Assembly (NCBI RefSeq): GCF_002735905.1
Contig: NZ_PEBD01000008.1
Coordinates: 186,001-250,000 of the forward strand
Reading direction: 5' to 3'
Origin: Williamsia muralis
GTDB taxonomy: Bacteria > Actinomycetota > Actinomycetes > Mycobacteriales > Mycobacteriaceae
Length of the DNA stretch: 64,000 nucleotides
Shown here: positions 53,236 to 62,906 of the stretch, piece after piece
How positions within the stretch are numbered: the first letter of the stretch is position 1
Layout of the letters: each line of letters starts with the position of its first letter
Notes under the pieces: generated by a model
The model's input: only the letters and a program-made list of their open reading frames with translations
The model's database searches: none
What the model was told of the DNA's origin: nothing
Translations under genes and position numbers: made by a program

Positions 53236-56200
53236 TCAGGCGATCACAAGAAGCAGGTCCCCACCATCGACCTGTGCTGCACCACTGATGGGCACTCGGC
53301 TGACGGTGCCGGAGCGGGGCGCGGTGATCGCGGCCTCCATCTTCATCGCCTCGATGCTTCCCACCGATTCACCCTGCTCGATGGCGTCGCCCTCTTTGAC
53401 CGACAACGTGACCACACCGGTGAAGGGCGCCGGTACCTGCCCCGAATCGGTGCGATCGGCCTTTTCGGCTTCGCGAGTGGTCGTCTCGACGCTGCGGTCA
53501 CGAACTTGCACCGGTCTGAGCTGACCGTTGAGTATGCACAGCACATTGCGCATGCCCAGGGCATCGGGTTCGGAAATGGCTTCCAGACCGATCAGCAACT
53601 CCACGCCGGGTTCGAGTTGCACCCGGTGCTCCTCTCCTTGACGCAGCCCGTAGAAGTATTGATTGGTCGACAGCTGCGCGGTGTCTCCGAAGTTGTCGCG
53701 GTGGTTTTCGAATTCCGTTGTCGGGCCGGGGAACAGCAGCCGGTTCAACGTCTCCCGCTTGACATCGCTCGGCCCTGACAGCCCCGACAGCTGTTGTTCC
53801 GTGAGGGGCGTGACCGCTCTCGGCTCGGCCCGACCGGCCAGCGCGCGAGATCGCAGCGGCTCGGGCCAGCCACCGGCGGGGTCGCCGAGGTCGCCGCGGA
53901 GAAAGTCGATGACCGACGACGGGATGTCGTAGGACGATGGTTCGGCTGCGAAGTCGTCCGCCGTTGCGTCGGCTCCGACAAGCGCCAACGCCAGGTCGCC
54001 GACCACCTTCGACGACGGGGTCACCTTGACCAATCGGCCCAGAATCCGGTCGGCACCGGCATAGGCCGACTCGATGTCCTCGAACCGATCGGCCAAGCCG
54101 AGCGCCAATGCCTGCTGGCGCAGATTGGACAGCTGCCCGCCCGGGATCTCGTGGGTGTACACGCGGCCGGTGGGTGCGGGAAGTCCTGACTCGAATGGCG
54201 CATAGTTCGAACGGATTGCGGCCCAATACGGCTCGAGGTCGCACACGGCGCTGAGATCGAGCCCGGTGTCACGTGGTGTGTGCTCGGTCGCGGCCACGAT
54301 CGCCGACAACGCCGGCTGACTGGTGGTGCCGGCCAGCGCGGCGCTGGCACCGTCGACGGCGTCGACACCGGCGTCCCAAGCCGCGAGGTAGGTGGCCAAC
54401 TGACCGCCCGGGGTGTCATGGGTGTGGAGATGAACCGGTAGATCAAATTGTGAACGCAGTGCCGTGACAAGGGTTGCGGCGGCCGGGGGACGCAGCAGAC
54501 CGGCCATGTCCTTGATCGCCAGAATGTGTGCGCCGGCCTCCACCAGTTGTTCGGCGAGTCGCAAGTAGTAGTCGAGTGTGTACAGATCCTCATCTGGATC
54601 GGTCAGATCGCCGGTGTACGACATCGCCACTTCGGCGACAGCTGTGCCCGTGTCGCGAACCGCATCGATCGCCGGGCGCATCTGGTCGACATTGTTGAGC
54701 GCATCGAAGATCCTGAAGATGTCGACTCCCGTGTCTGCCGCCTCGCGAACGAACGCATGGGTCACCTCGTCGGGGTAAGGCGTGTATCCCACCGTGTTCC
54801 GGCCTCGCAGCAGCATCTGTATGCAGATGTTCGGCATCGCCTCACGCAGCGCAGACAATCGCTCCCATGGGTCCTCGTGCAGAAAGCGCAGCGCCACATC
54901 GTATGTCGCTCCTCCCCACGCTTCCACCGACAGCAGATGCGGTGTCATCCGGGCAACGTAGGGCGCAACGGCGACGAGATCACGGGTTCGTACGCGCGTT
55001 GCCAGCAAAGACTGATGGGCATCCCGGAATGTGGTGTCGGTGACGGCCAGAGCCGTTGAGCGACGGAGGTCTGCGGCGAACCCCGTCGGTCCGAGGCGCA
55101 GCAGCCGATCCCGCGATCCGGCCGGAGGTGGGGCGCCGACGTCCACCGCCGGTAGCTTGTCCACGGCATAGACGGTGGACGGACGCTCGCCGTGTGGCCG
55201 GTTGACGGTGATGTCTGCAAGGTACCGGAGGATGCGAGTGCCCCGGTCCGCGGAGACGTTCTGGGTCAAGAGCTCCGGGTGGTTCTCGATGAAGGAGGTG
55301 TCGACCCTCCAGGCCAGGAAGTCGGGATTGTCCAGGACTGCCTGCAGGAAAGGGATGTTGGTCGCCACGCCACGTACACGGAACTCGGCGATCGCCCGCC
55401 GGGCGCGGGCCGCTGCGGTGGCGAAGTCGCGTCCTCGGCAGGTGAGTTTGACCAGCATCGAGTCGAAATGCGAACCGATCTCCGACCCGAGTCCGACACT
55501 GCCGTCCAATCGGACGCCGGAGCCGCCAGGTGTGCGATAGGCCGTGACCCGGCCGGTGTCGGGGCGGAACCCGTCGGTGGGATCCTCGGTGGTGATCCGG
55601 CACTGCATGGCGGCGCCGCGGATCTCGATGGAGTCCTGCGTCAGTCCCAGATCGGTCAGCAACTCACCCGACGCGATACGCAGTTGCGCCGCAACCAGAT
55701 CGACGTCGGTGATCTCCTCGGTGACGGTGTGCTCCACCTGGATCCTGGGGTTCATCTCGATGAAGACGTGATTGCCGTACGGATCCAGGAGAAACTCAAC
55801 GGTGCCGGCACAGGTGTATCCGATGTGTCGAGCAAACTTCACCGCGTCAGCGCAGATACGTTCGCGCAGTTCGGGATCGAGTCCTGGCGCGGGAGCCACC
55901 TCGACAACCTTCTGGTGTCGCCGCTGCAACGAGCAGTCCCGCTCGAAGAGGTGGATGACCTCGCCGCTGCTGTCACCCAGGATCTGGACCTCGATGTGCC
56001 GGGGGTTGACCACCGCCTGTTCGAGGAAGACGGTCCCGTCACCGAACGCCGTGTTCGCCTCTCTCGATGCAGCCTCGATGGAAGACCGGAGTGACTCCGG
56101 GTCGGCGACACGTCGCATTCCTCGGCCGCCGCCGCCGGCAACCGCCTTCACGAACACAGGGAATCGCATTCCCTCCGCTGCGGCGACCAGCTCGTCGACA

Positions 56201-56619
56201 TCATCGGATGGCGCGCAGGAGGCAAGCACCGGCAGCCCCGCGGCTCGGGCCGCGGCAACAGCGTGCGACTTGTCTCCGGTGAGCCGGAGTATGTCGGCGG
56301 ACGGGCCGACGAAGGTGATCCCCGCAGCTGCACAGGCAGCGGCCAGGCCCGGATTCTCGGAGAGGAACCCGTATCCGGGGTAGATCGCGTCGGCACCAGC
56401 ACGTTGTGCGGCCGAGATGATCTCGTCGACAGAGAGGTAGGCGCGAACGGGATGGCCTGGTTCACCGATCTGATACGCCTCGAACCCTTTGGCGCGATGG
56501 GCCGAGTTGCGGTCTTCGTACGGGTAGACGGCAACCGTGGACGCACCCAGTTCAACGGCGGCACGAAATGCGCGAACCGCGATCTCGCCACGGTTGGCGA
56601 CCAGGACCTTTGTGAACAT
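53236..56619 (-). CDS. pyc: pyruvate carboxylase
   Basis: 1127 residues from ATG at 56619, with AGAGGAA upstream. Domains in order: biotin carboxylase (KVLVANRGEIAVR start, GGGGRGMR loop), carboxyltransferase (TFRDAHQSLLATRVR, with Lys/His metal site), an allosteric linker and a biotin carrier (Lys1093 in EAMKMEA). It makes oxaloacetate from pyruvate and refills the TCA cycle during growth on substrates that yield acetyl-CoA or pyruvate. Divergent from the PEP-utiliser operon; a palindrome lies between. Confidence 0.95.
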   Translation of the reverse strand: MFTKVLVANRGEIAVRAFRAAVELGASTVAVYPYEDRNSAHRAKGFEAYQIGEPGHPVRAYLSVDEIISAAQRAGADAIYPGYGFLSENPGLAAACAAAGITFVGPSADILRLTGDKSHAVAAARAAGLPVLASCAPSDDVDELVAAAEGMRFPVFVKAVAGGGGRGMRRVADPESLRSSIEAASREANTAFGDGTVFLEQAVVNPRHIEVQILGDSSGEVIHLFERDCSLQRRHQKVVEVAPAPGLDPELRERICADAVKFARHIGYTCAGTVEFLLDPYGNHVFIEMNPRIQVEHTVTEEITDVDLVAAQLRIASGELLTDLGLTQDSIEIRGAAMQCRITTEDPTDGFRPDTGRVTAYRTPGGSGVRLDGSVGLGSEIGSHFDSMLVKLTCRGRDFATAAARARRAIAEFRVRGVATNIPFLQAVLDNPDFLAWRVDTSFIENHPELLTQNVSADRGTRILRYLADITVNRPHGERPSTVYAVDKLPAVDVGAPPPAGSRDRLLRLGPTGFAADLRRSTALAVTDTTFRDAHQSLLATRVRTRDLVAVAPYVARMTPHLLSVEAWGGATYDVALRFLHEDPWERLSALREAMPNICIQMLLRGRNTVGYTPYPDEVTHAFVREAADTGVDIFRIFDALNNVDQMRPAIDAVRDTGTAVAEVAMSYTGDLTDPDEDLYTLDYYLRLAEQLVEAGAHILAIKDMAGLLRPPAAATLVTALRSQFDLPVHLHTHDTPGGQLATYLAAWDAGVDAVDGASAALAGTTSQPALSAIVAATEHTPRDTGLDLSAVCDLEPYWAAIRSNYAPFESGLPAPTGRVYTHEIPGGQLSNLRQQALALGLADRFEDIESAYAGADRILGRLVKVTPSSKVVGDLALALVGADATADDFAAEPSSYDIPSSVIDFLRGDLGDPAGGWPEPLRSRALAGRAEPRAVTPLTEQQLSGLSGPSDVKRETLNRLLFPGPTTEFENHRDNFGDTAQLSTNQYFYGLRQGEEHRVQLEPGVELLIGLEAISEPDALGMRNVLCILNGQLRPVQVRDRSVETTTREAEKADRTDSGQVPAPFTGVVTLSVKEGDAIEQGESVGSIEAMKMEAAITAPRSGTVSRVPISGAAQVDGGDLLLVIA

Positions 56620-56726
56620 GGGCGTTCCTCTCTTGTCAGGACGATGCCGGGAACGGCGAATCACACCGCACGGGCAGGCACGGTGTGGCGAGGTATGTGA
56701 GCTGAGTCTCTCATGTTTCGCCATCA

Positions 56727-56755
56727 CTTACTAGATGGACAGTCAAGTTAGTAAG
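56727..56755. promoter_or_regulatory. 29-bp palindrome between pyc and PEP-utiliser operon
   Basis: CTTACTAGATGGAC (56727-56740) and GTCAAGTTAGTAAG (56742-56755) are inverted copies at 11 of 14 positions around a central A. It is of TetR-operator size. It lies 108 bases upstream of the pyc start and 127 bases before the PEP-utiliser gene. Confidence 0.5.
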
Positions 56756-56881
56756 AAACGGCAGTCGACTGAGAATGTTGCTCAACTTGCTGCGCAATAT
56801 CTCTGTACATGTTTCTATTTGGGCGATGTTTCTATAGTGTGACTTGAAATACAGTCCGTCAGCCGCCTTCAGGAGGACTCG

Positions 56882-58621
56882 ATGAGCAACGCGCCACGCG
56901 CCGACCACTGGATCACCGATTGGGAGTTCAGTGAGCGCTACCCCGTCTACACACGGGCGAACGCGGGAGAGGTCCTGCCCGACCCGTCGAGTCCGCTGAA
57001 CGTGACACTCGTGTGGAACAAGGGTCTCAACATCGGGTGGCGCGAAGGCTACGTCGAGCACCTCGGAACCCACCTGGCCTCCGAGATCGACGAGACGATG
57101 CCCGAAATCATCGGCAACTTCGGCGGCTACCACTACACCAACTTCTCGATGACCGAACTCAACGGCGCTCGCCTACCGGGCCTGACCGTGCCGGTGTGGA
57201 ACCGCCTCTGGGTGGGCGATCACCCCGACCTGCCGGAGTACGAGCCAAAACCGGGCCACGAGAACGCTGAACTGACTGCGGGTCTTGCCGAGAAGACCGC
57301 GTGGGCATTGACCACCGATACCTATCCCGAGGCCGAAGAGACCAAGCGCCGCGCCGACCTCGCGCGTGAGCAGCGTCCTGACCTCAGCGCCCTGAGCGAT
57401 CAGGAATTGGTCGACCACGCACGATCATTCGTTCCCGACCTGGTCTTCTGCTACGCCTACCACCCGGTCACCACCACACTGTCCACGATGGGACCGGCAG
57501 TGGCCGGCGCCCTGCTCGAGTCCATCGGTGAGAGCGACAAACTCGGCGATCTGCTGAGCGGATTGGGCGGTGTCGACTCGGCCGCCCCGTCTTTCGCGAT
57601 GTGGAAGATGGGCCGCCTGGTCGCTGCCTCCGACGAATTGACCACCATCTTCGACGGTGGTCTCGCCACTGTGCTCGACGCGGTCGACGCCAGTGAATCC
57701 CCCGATGCCAAGCAGTTCCGCATCGACTTCGACGACTTCCTGTACAAGTACGGCTCCCGGGCGCCGAACGAATGGGACATCCGTTCGGACAGCTGGGAGA
57801 CCAAACCTGTTCTCGCACTGATGGCGATCAACGGCATGCGCCTGAGTCCCGACGATGCCGATCCGGAGCTGATCCTCGAGCGCAATCAGGCCAAGCGCAT
57901 CGCGCTCACGGCCGAACTCGCCGACAAGATGCCCGATGCAGACACCCGCCAGAGCTTCCTCGACGCAGCCAAGTCGATCACCAAGTTCATGCCATGGCGC
58001 GAACGAACCAAGACATCGTGCGTCAAGGTGATGGGTGAGATGAGAGCGGCACTCTACGAATTGGGGCACCGCATGGTCGCCCGCGGAGTGATGGACGACC
58101 ACCACGACATCACCATGCTGCTCGACACCGAGCTCGACGACTTCGCTGCCGACCCCGAGTCGTTCTCGGCCACCATCGCCGAGCGTCGCGAGCAATACCT
58201 CCAGTTGTTCGACCTGGAACCACCGTTCTTCCTGTTCGAGCCGCTCCCCCTGTCGCAGTGGCCGCGCCGGACCGAACACAAATCGGAGCCCGCCCTGCCG
58301 GGCGACACTCTGAGCGGCGTCGGTGGCGCTCCGGGCGTGAGCCGGGGACGAGCTCGAGTACTTCACGACCCCTATGACGCAGGCGATCTCGCTGAGGGCG
58401 ACATCATCGTCGCACCGCAGACGGACCCGGCCTGGACCCCGTTGTTCGTCTTTGCCGGTGGTGTGGTGGTGAACGTCGGGGCCACCATCACCCACTCGTC
58501 GATCGTCTGTCGCGAACTGGGCATTCCCTGTGCGGTTTCGGTCCAGGATGCGACCTCACGCATCCCCGACGGCGCGATGATCGAGGTGGACGGCAACACC
58601 GGGACAGTGACCGTACTGTGA
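56882..58621 (+). CDS. PEP-utiliser mobile-domain protein without ATP-grasp
   Basis: 579 residues. The C-terminal part (about 490-579) carries GVSRGRARV, then ATITHSSIVCRELGIPCAV, the swivelling phospho-His domain of PEP-utilising enzymes (His538). The first 480 or so residues look like the substrate-binding middle region of rifampicin-phosphotransferase-like proteins. An N-terminal ATP-grasp domain, needed to make the phosphoenzyme, is absent. It may work with a separate ATP-grasp partner not found here, or use PEP or another donor. It overlaps the LLM gene by four bases, and the four-gene operon has a likely common catabolic purpose. Confidence 0.7.
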   Translation: MSNAPRADHWITDWEFSERYPVYTRANAGEVLPDPSSPLNVTLVWNKGLNIGWREGYVEHLGTHLASEIDETMPEIIGNFGGYHYTNFSMTELNGARLPGLTVPVWNRLWVGDHPDLPEYEPKPGHENAELTAGLAEKTAWALTTDTYPEAEETKRRADLAREQRPDLSALSDQELVDHARSFVPDLVFCYAYHPVTTTLSTMGPAVAGALLESIGESDKLGDLLSGLGGVDSAAPSFAMWKMGRLVAASDELTTIFDGGLATVLDAVDASESPDAKQFRIDFDDFLYKYGSRAPNEWDIRSDSWETKPVLALMAINGMRLSPDDADPELILERNQAKRIALTAELADKMPDADTRQSFLDAAKSITKFMPWRERTKTSCVKVMGEMRAALYELGHRMVARGVMDDHHDITMLLDTELDDFAADPESFSATIAERREQYLQLFDLEPPFFLFEPLPLSQWPRRTEHKSEPALPGDTLSGVGGAPGVSRGRARVLHDPYDAGDLAEGDIIVAPQTDPAWTPLFVFAGGVVVNVGATITHSSIVCRELGIPCAVSVQDATSRIPDGAMIEVDGNTGTVTVL

Positions 58622-59571
58622 CGCTGAAGGTCGGTCTCACCCTCCCCCAGCTCGGAGCACACGTCGATGCGACGGCGGTGCGCGACTTCGCGGTCGCCGC
58701 AGAGGAACTGGGTTTCAGCAGCCTGTGGGTTCAGGAGCACCTGTTCTATCCAGAGCAGAACGAATCGATCTACGGCGGCAGGCACACCACCACCGTGCAC
58801 CCGGCCTACCGCTCGGTGCTCGGCGCCACCGAGCTCATGGCGTTTGTTGCCGCGTGCACACAGAAGGCGATGATCGGCAGCAGCATCCTGGTGGCCGGGT
58901 ATCACCGACCCATCGAACTGGCTCAGCGTCTTTCGACGCTCGACGTGCTGTCCGGTGGCCGATTGGTCGCCGGGCTCGGCGCGGGCTGGTCAGACGAAGA
59001 GCACGGGCAGATGGATGTGGATCCGCGTACTCGCGGACGACGGATGACCGAGTTGGTCGCGGCGGTCCAGGCATGTTGGGGACCAGACCCGGTCGAGTTC
59101 TCAGGCGACTTCTTCAACATTCCCAGGTCCGTGGTTCGGCCCAAACCGGTCCAGCAGCCACACCCGCCGCTGTTGTCCGGGCTGCGTTCGGCCGCCGGAT
59201 TGGCCCGTACCGCAGCACTCTTCGACATCTGGAATCCCAGCAGCGGGACTGCGGAGGCGTTGCTCGATCAACTGCAGACCATGCGCGAGGTACGGCCGGA
59301 TCAGCTCGCCCCCGTACGCCTCTTCTTACGCTCGTACCTGCAGCGACCGACCGATGCCGTCGGTTCCGGTGGCCAGGGTGTCGACGGCGTCCGCCGCGAC
59401 ATCCGGACCGCCGTGGCGGCAGGAGCCGAACAGTTCATCGTCGAGATCAATTTCTGGGACGAGATGCGGTCCACCCGAGACTGGGCACAGACGCCCGCCC
59501 GGCTGGCCACCTTGCTCGAGACCGCCGAAGAAGAGTCGGCAGCAGCACAATTGGCGAAGGAGAGTGTGTAA
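58618..59571 (+). CDS. LLM-class flavin/F420-dependent oxidoreductase
   Basis: 317 residues from GTG, overlapping the preceding stop by four bases. TLKVGLTLPQLGAHVDATAV and LSGGRLVAGLGAGWSDEEHG are luciferase-like family signatures, with conserved SSILVAGYHRPIELAQRL (cofactor pocket). Oxidation or reduction of an unknown substrate, with FMN or F420. It is flanked by the mobile-domain protein and zinc alcohol dehydrogenase in one operon. Confidence 0.83.
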   Translation: MTLKVGLTLPQLGAHVDATAVRDFAVAAEELGFSSLWVQEHLFYPEQNESIYGGRHTTTVHPAYRSVLGATELMAFVAACTQKAMIGSSILVAGYHRPIELAQRLSTLDVLSGGRLVAGLGAGWSDEEHGQMDVDPRTRGRRMTELVAAVQACWGPDPVEFSGDFFNIPRSVVRPKPVQQPHPPLLSGLRSAAGLARTAALFDIWNPSSGTAEALLDQLQTMREVRPDQLAPVRLFLRSYLQRPTDAVGSGGQGVDGVRRDIRTAVAAGAEQFIVEINFWDEMRSTRDWAQTPARLATLLETAEEESAAAQLAKESV

Positions 59572-60672
59572 GTGAAGGCAGCCGTGTGGGCCGGAGACGG
59601 CCGCGACCTCACGATCGAAGACATCCCCCGACCCGAGCCACGCCGCGGCGAGATCCTTCTCAAGGTCACCGCCTGCGGCGTGTGCCACACCGACCTGCAC
59701 GTGCTCAAGTCGGAGGTGAAGTTCCCGGCACCCGCCGTACTCGGACACGAGGTCTCCGGCGTGGTGGAGCAGATCGGCGACGGCGTGGACAACGTTGCTG
59801 TCGGCGACCGGGTTGTCTGCAGCTTCATCATGCCCTGTGGCGACTGTCGTCACTGCGTGCGCGGACTGGAGGACCTGTGCGAGAAGTTCTTTGCGCACAA
59901 TCGATTGAACGGCACTCTCTACGACGGCGAGACCCGGCTGGCGCGCGAGGACGGTACGTCACTTGCGATGTACTCGATGGGCGGGTTGGCCGAGTTCTGC
60001 GTGGTCCCGGCTTCTGACGCTTTCAAGGTTCCGGATGGTGTGGGCCTCGGTGAGGTGTCGATTCTGGGATGCAGCTCGTTCACCGCGCTGGGCGCGGTCA
60101 ACAACGCGGAGCTCGACCTCGGTGACCGCATCGCAGTGATCGCTGCCGGTGGCGTGGGGTCGTCGATCGTACAGTTCGCTGCGGCCGCCGGAGTGGCGCA
60201 GATCATCGCCATCGACGTCAACGATGAGAAGCTCAAAGCCGTTGCCGCACTTGGTGCCACCCATACCATCAATTCCAGCACCACCGACGTGGTCGCCGAG
60301 GTCCGGGCGCTGACCGACGGCCACGGTGTGGACGTGGCCTTCGAGGCATTGGGCAACAAACACACCTTCGCCACGGCGATGGAGATCCTCGACGACGGTG
60401 GTCGCGCCGTGGTGGTCGGCATCGCCCCCGCCGGCTCCTCGGGAGAGATCGACCTCGCCCGGCTGGTTCGCCGCAAGCTGGAGATCCACGGTTCGTATGG
60501 AGCCAAGGCACGGCGGGACATGCCGGCGCTGCTCCGGATGGTCTCGGGCGGCATCGTCGAGCCCGAGCGCGTCATCACCCGTCGGTACACGCTCGATCAA
60601 GCGGACGAGGCGTACAAGGCTCTCGCGCGCGGCGAGATCGTGGGACGTGCGATCATCGAGATGCCGTCATGA
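59572..60672 (+). CDS. zinc-dependent alcohol dehydrogenase (MDR)
   Basis: 366 residues from GTG, directly after the previous stop. Catalytic zinc ligands in ACGVCHTDLH and GHEVSG. Structural zinc lobe CGDCRHCVRGLEDLC. NAD site AAGGVGSSIVQFAAAAG. It resembles mycobacterial AdhD/AdhX-type dehydrogenases. It oxidises a primary or secondary alcohol or reduces an aldehyde, as part of the four-gene operon. Confidence 0.88.
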   Translation: MKAAVWAGDGRDLTIEDIPRPEPRRGEILLKVTACGVCHTDLHVLKSEVKFPAPAVLGHEVSGVVEQIGDGVDNVAVGDRVVCSFIMPCGDCRHCVRGLEDLCEKFFAHNRLNGTLYDGETRLAREDGTSLAMYSMGGLAEFCVVPASDAFKVPDGVGLGEVSILGCSSFTALGAVNNAELDLGDRIAVIAAGGVGSSIVQFAAAAGVAQIIAIDVNDEKLKAVAALGATHTINSSTTDVVAEVRALTDGHGVDVAFEALGNKHTFATAMEILDDGGRAVVVGIAPAGSSGEIDLARLVRRKLEIHGSYGAKARRDMPALLRMVSGGIVEPERVITRRYTLDQADEAYKALARGEIVGRAIIEMPS

Positions 60673-61457
60673 CCCAGGCCGAGAACGGTTCGGTTGCAAC
60701 CGGACTCGTCGCGGTCGTGACAGGCGCTGCCTCCGGCATCGGCCGGGCCGCCGCCGAGCTGATCCTCGAACGCGGCGGTCGCGTGGTCGCGTTCGACCGG
60801 ACCGCCGACAGCCTGGACTGGCTCAGCGGCAACGACCACGCAGTGCCCTTCGTCGGCGACGTCACGCTGAGCGTCGACAACCGGGACGCGATGTCAGTGG
60901 CTGTCGAAACATTCGGGACCCTCGATGCGCTGATCCTGAATGCCGGGGTTCCGGCGTCGGGTTCGATCGAGACCCTCGACATGGATGTCTTCGACCGGTC
61001 GATCGACGTCAATCTCCGCGCGGTGGCCCTCGGTATCCGCGAATCGATTCCCTTCTTCCGCCGGGCAGGCGGCGGTTCCGTGGTGATCACCTCGTCCGCC
61101 ACCGCCATGGGCGGTGAGCCCAACCGGTGGCCCTATGCCGCGGCCAAGGCCGGCGTCGTCAATCTCGCCAAGTCACTGGCACTGGATCTGGCCAACGACT
61201 CGATCCGGATCAATTGCGTCTGCCCGGGGCCCATCAGCACAGGCATGACCAAACGCATCGAAGAGAACACGCCGGAGCGGTACGAGTCGCTCAAAGCCAT
61301 GGTGCCACTGCACCGTTGGGGTACCGCACGCGAGGTCGCCGAGGTGATCGCGTTCCTCGCCTCACCGCTGGCGTCGTTCGTGACAGGAACCGCGATTCCG
61401 GTCGACGGCGGCGCCACCTGCGGGAGTGGCCAGACTGTTCCCGTGCCCGCTCCCTGA
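60669..61457 (+). CDS. short-chain dehydrogenase/reductase
   Basis: 262 residues from ATG, overlapping the alcohol dehydrogenase stop (ATGA). TGAASGIG cofactor site, NAG, and active site YAAAK with Ser nearby in SSATAMGG. Probably acts on a secondary alcohol or ketone. It ends two bases before the convergent serine hydrolase stop, with no room for a terminator. Confidence 0.87.
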   Translation: MTQAENGSVATGLVAVVTGAASGIGRAAAELILERGGRVVAFDRTADSLDWLSGNDHAVPFVGDVTLSVDNRDAMSVAVETFGTLDALILNAGVPASGSIETLDMDVFDRSIDVNLRAVALGIRESIPFFRRAGGGSVVITSSATAMGGEPNRWPYAAAKAGVVNLAKSLALDLANDSIRINCVCPGPISTGMTKRIEENTPERYESLKAMVPLHRWGTAREVAEVIAFLASPLASFVTGTAIPVDGGATCGSGQTVPVPAP

Positions 61458-61459
61458 CC

Positions 61460-62803
61460 TCAGCCGCCCGGCGACGGCGTGGCCGGCTCGGTCGTGGAGG
61501 TCGGGGGTGTCGCGGAGGAGGGTGCCGCTGCCGGGTCAGCTCCGGGTACGGAACCCTCGCCATAGAAGACCGGCATGATGGCTTTGAGGATGGTGAGTGC
61601 CGAACCCTCGCCGGTGGGCACGGTGGCCAGGTTGGTGCCGATCGTGATTGTGAGCCCGGTCTTCGGGTCGTGGCCCATGAACGTCATGAATCCTGGGATC
61701 TGTCCGTCGTGTCCGGTCAACTCGGGACCAAAGCGGGCGATACCGAGCCCGTAACCGGCGGCGGCCGGATTGCCCGGATCGGTCGGGGTGATACTGGCCA
61801 GCCGTATCTGTTGCATCTGTTGGTCGAGCAGACCACCTCCCACCAAGGCGCGGACATAGGTCGCCAGATCGCCCATGGTCGAGATTGCCCCACCCGCCGT
61901 CCACGCCCATGACGGGTTCGCGTCGGTTTCATTGTTGGGCTTGAGGGTTCCGTTCAGCGCCAGAGGCTGCTCGGCAGCGGGCAGTTCGTAGGTGTTGATC
62001 GTCGACACATTGGTCCCGAAGGAGTAGCCGTTGGGGTGTGGGTCCGGGATGGCTGCATCCGCGGGTGGCGGCAACGAGGTGTTCTTCAGTCCCAGTGGCT
62101 CGAAGATCCTCTCGGCGAACGCCTCCGATGCAGTCTTCCCGGTGAGCTGTTCGATCAACAACCCCAGAAGGACGATGTTGGTGTTGCAGTAGTCGAACCG
62201 TGCACCCGGTTCGAACTGCACCTCGTGAGAGAAGGCGATATCGAGGAGTTCCTGCGGCCTCCACACCTTGCCCGGATCAGCGTCAAGAGTCGCGTTGAAG
62301 CCGGGGTCGAGGGTGTAGCTGTAGAGCCCGCTGCGCATCTCCGACAGCTGGGCCACGGTGATGCGATCGCCGTTCGGGACCCCGGGAATGTACTTCCCGA
62401 TCGGGTCATCCAGCGCGAGTTTGCCTTCCTGCACCAGTTGCAGGATCACCGTCGACGTCATCGTCTTGGTGTTGCTCCCGACCCGGAAATGGTCGTCGAC
62501 GGCCATCGGTTCGTTCGCTCCGATGGTGCGCGTACCGAACGCACGGGACCAGTCACCGTGCCCGGGCCAGCTGACCATCACCACCGAACCGGGGATGACG
62601 TTGTCCGCCATGGTCTTCTCGATGAGCGGCGTCAAGGTCGCGGCGAACTCCGGCGGGGCCGAAGTGGGACTCGTGGCTGACGTGGAACCGGCGGGCGTAG
62701 ATGCCGATGACTGTGAATTGCTGTCGGTGGAAGTGCTGCACGCTGTGGCTATGACGCACACCGCGACGAGTGAAGTTCCCATGAGCTTGCCGGCACGAAT
62801 CAT
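61460..62803 (-). CDS. serine hydrolase lipoprotein, beta-lactamase fold
   Basis: 447 residues. The signal peptide ends in a lipobox (ATAC), so the protein is likely lipid-anchored outside. A Ser/Thr linker follows. Active-site motifs are SNTK (Ser-x-x-Lys, near residue 112) and YCN; the third motif is seen as HDG (LTGHDGQIPG). Similar to D,D-peptidase/esterase-type class C-like proteins. It is unrelated in sequence detail to the lipoprotein at 45486 except for fold. Confidence 0.83.
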   Translation of the reverse strand: MIRAGKLMGTSLVAVCVIATACSTSTDSNSQSSASTPAGSTSATSPTSAPPEFAATLTPLIEKTMADNVIPGSVVMVSWPGHGDWSRAFGTRTIGANEPMAVDDHFRVGSNTKTMTSTVILQLVQEGKLALDDPIGKYIPGVPNGDRITVAQLSEMRSGLYSYTLDPGFNATLDADPGKVWRPQELLDIAFSHEVQFEPGARFDYCNTNIVLLGLLIEQLTGKTASEAFAERIFEPLGLKNTSLPPPADAAIPDPHPNGYSFGTNVSTINTYELPAAEQPLALNGTLKPNNETDANPSWAWTAGGAISTMGDLATYVRALVGGGLLDQQMQQIRLASITPTDPGNPAAAGYGLGIARFGPELTGHDGQIPGFMTFMGHDPKTGLTITIGTNLATVPTGEGSALTILKAIMPVFYGEGSVPGADPAAAPSSATPPTSTTEPATPSPGG

Positions 62804-62906
62804 CTGCGTCTCTCATCCAGGTCGAATCATCGGGAGACTACCTGGTGTTGCACGATTCCACGCCGGAACCCTGGTGAATTGTCTGCGCTCACCACCGCGA
62901 TGGGTG

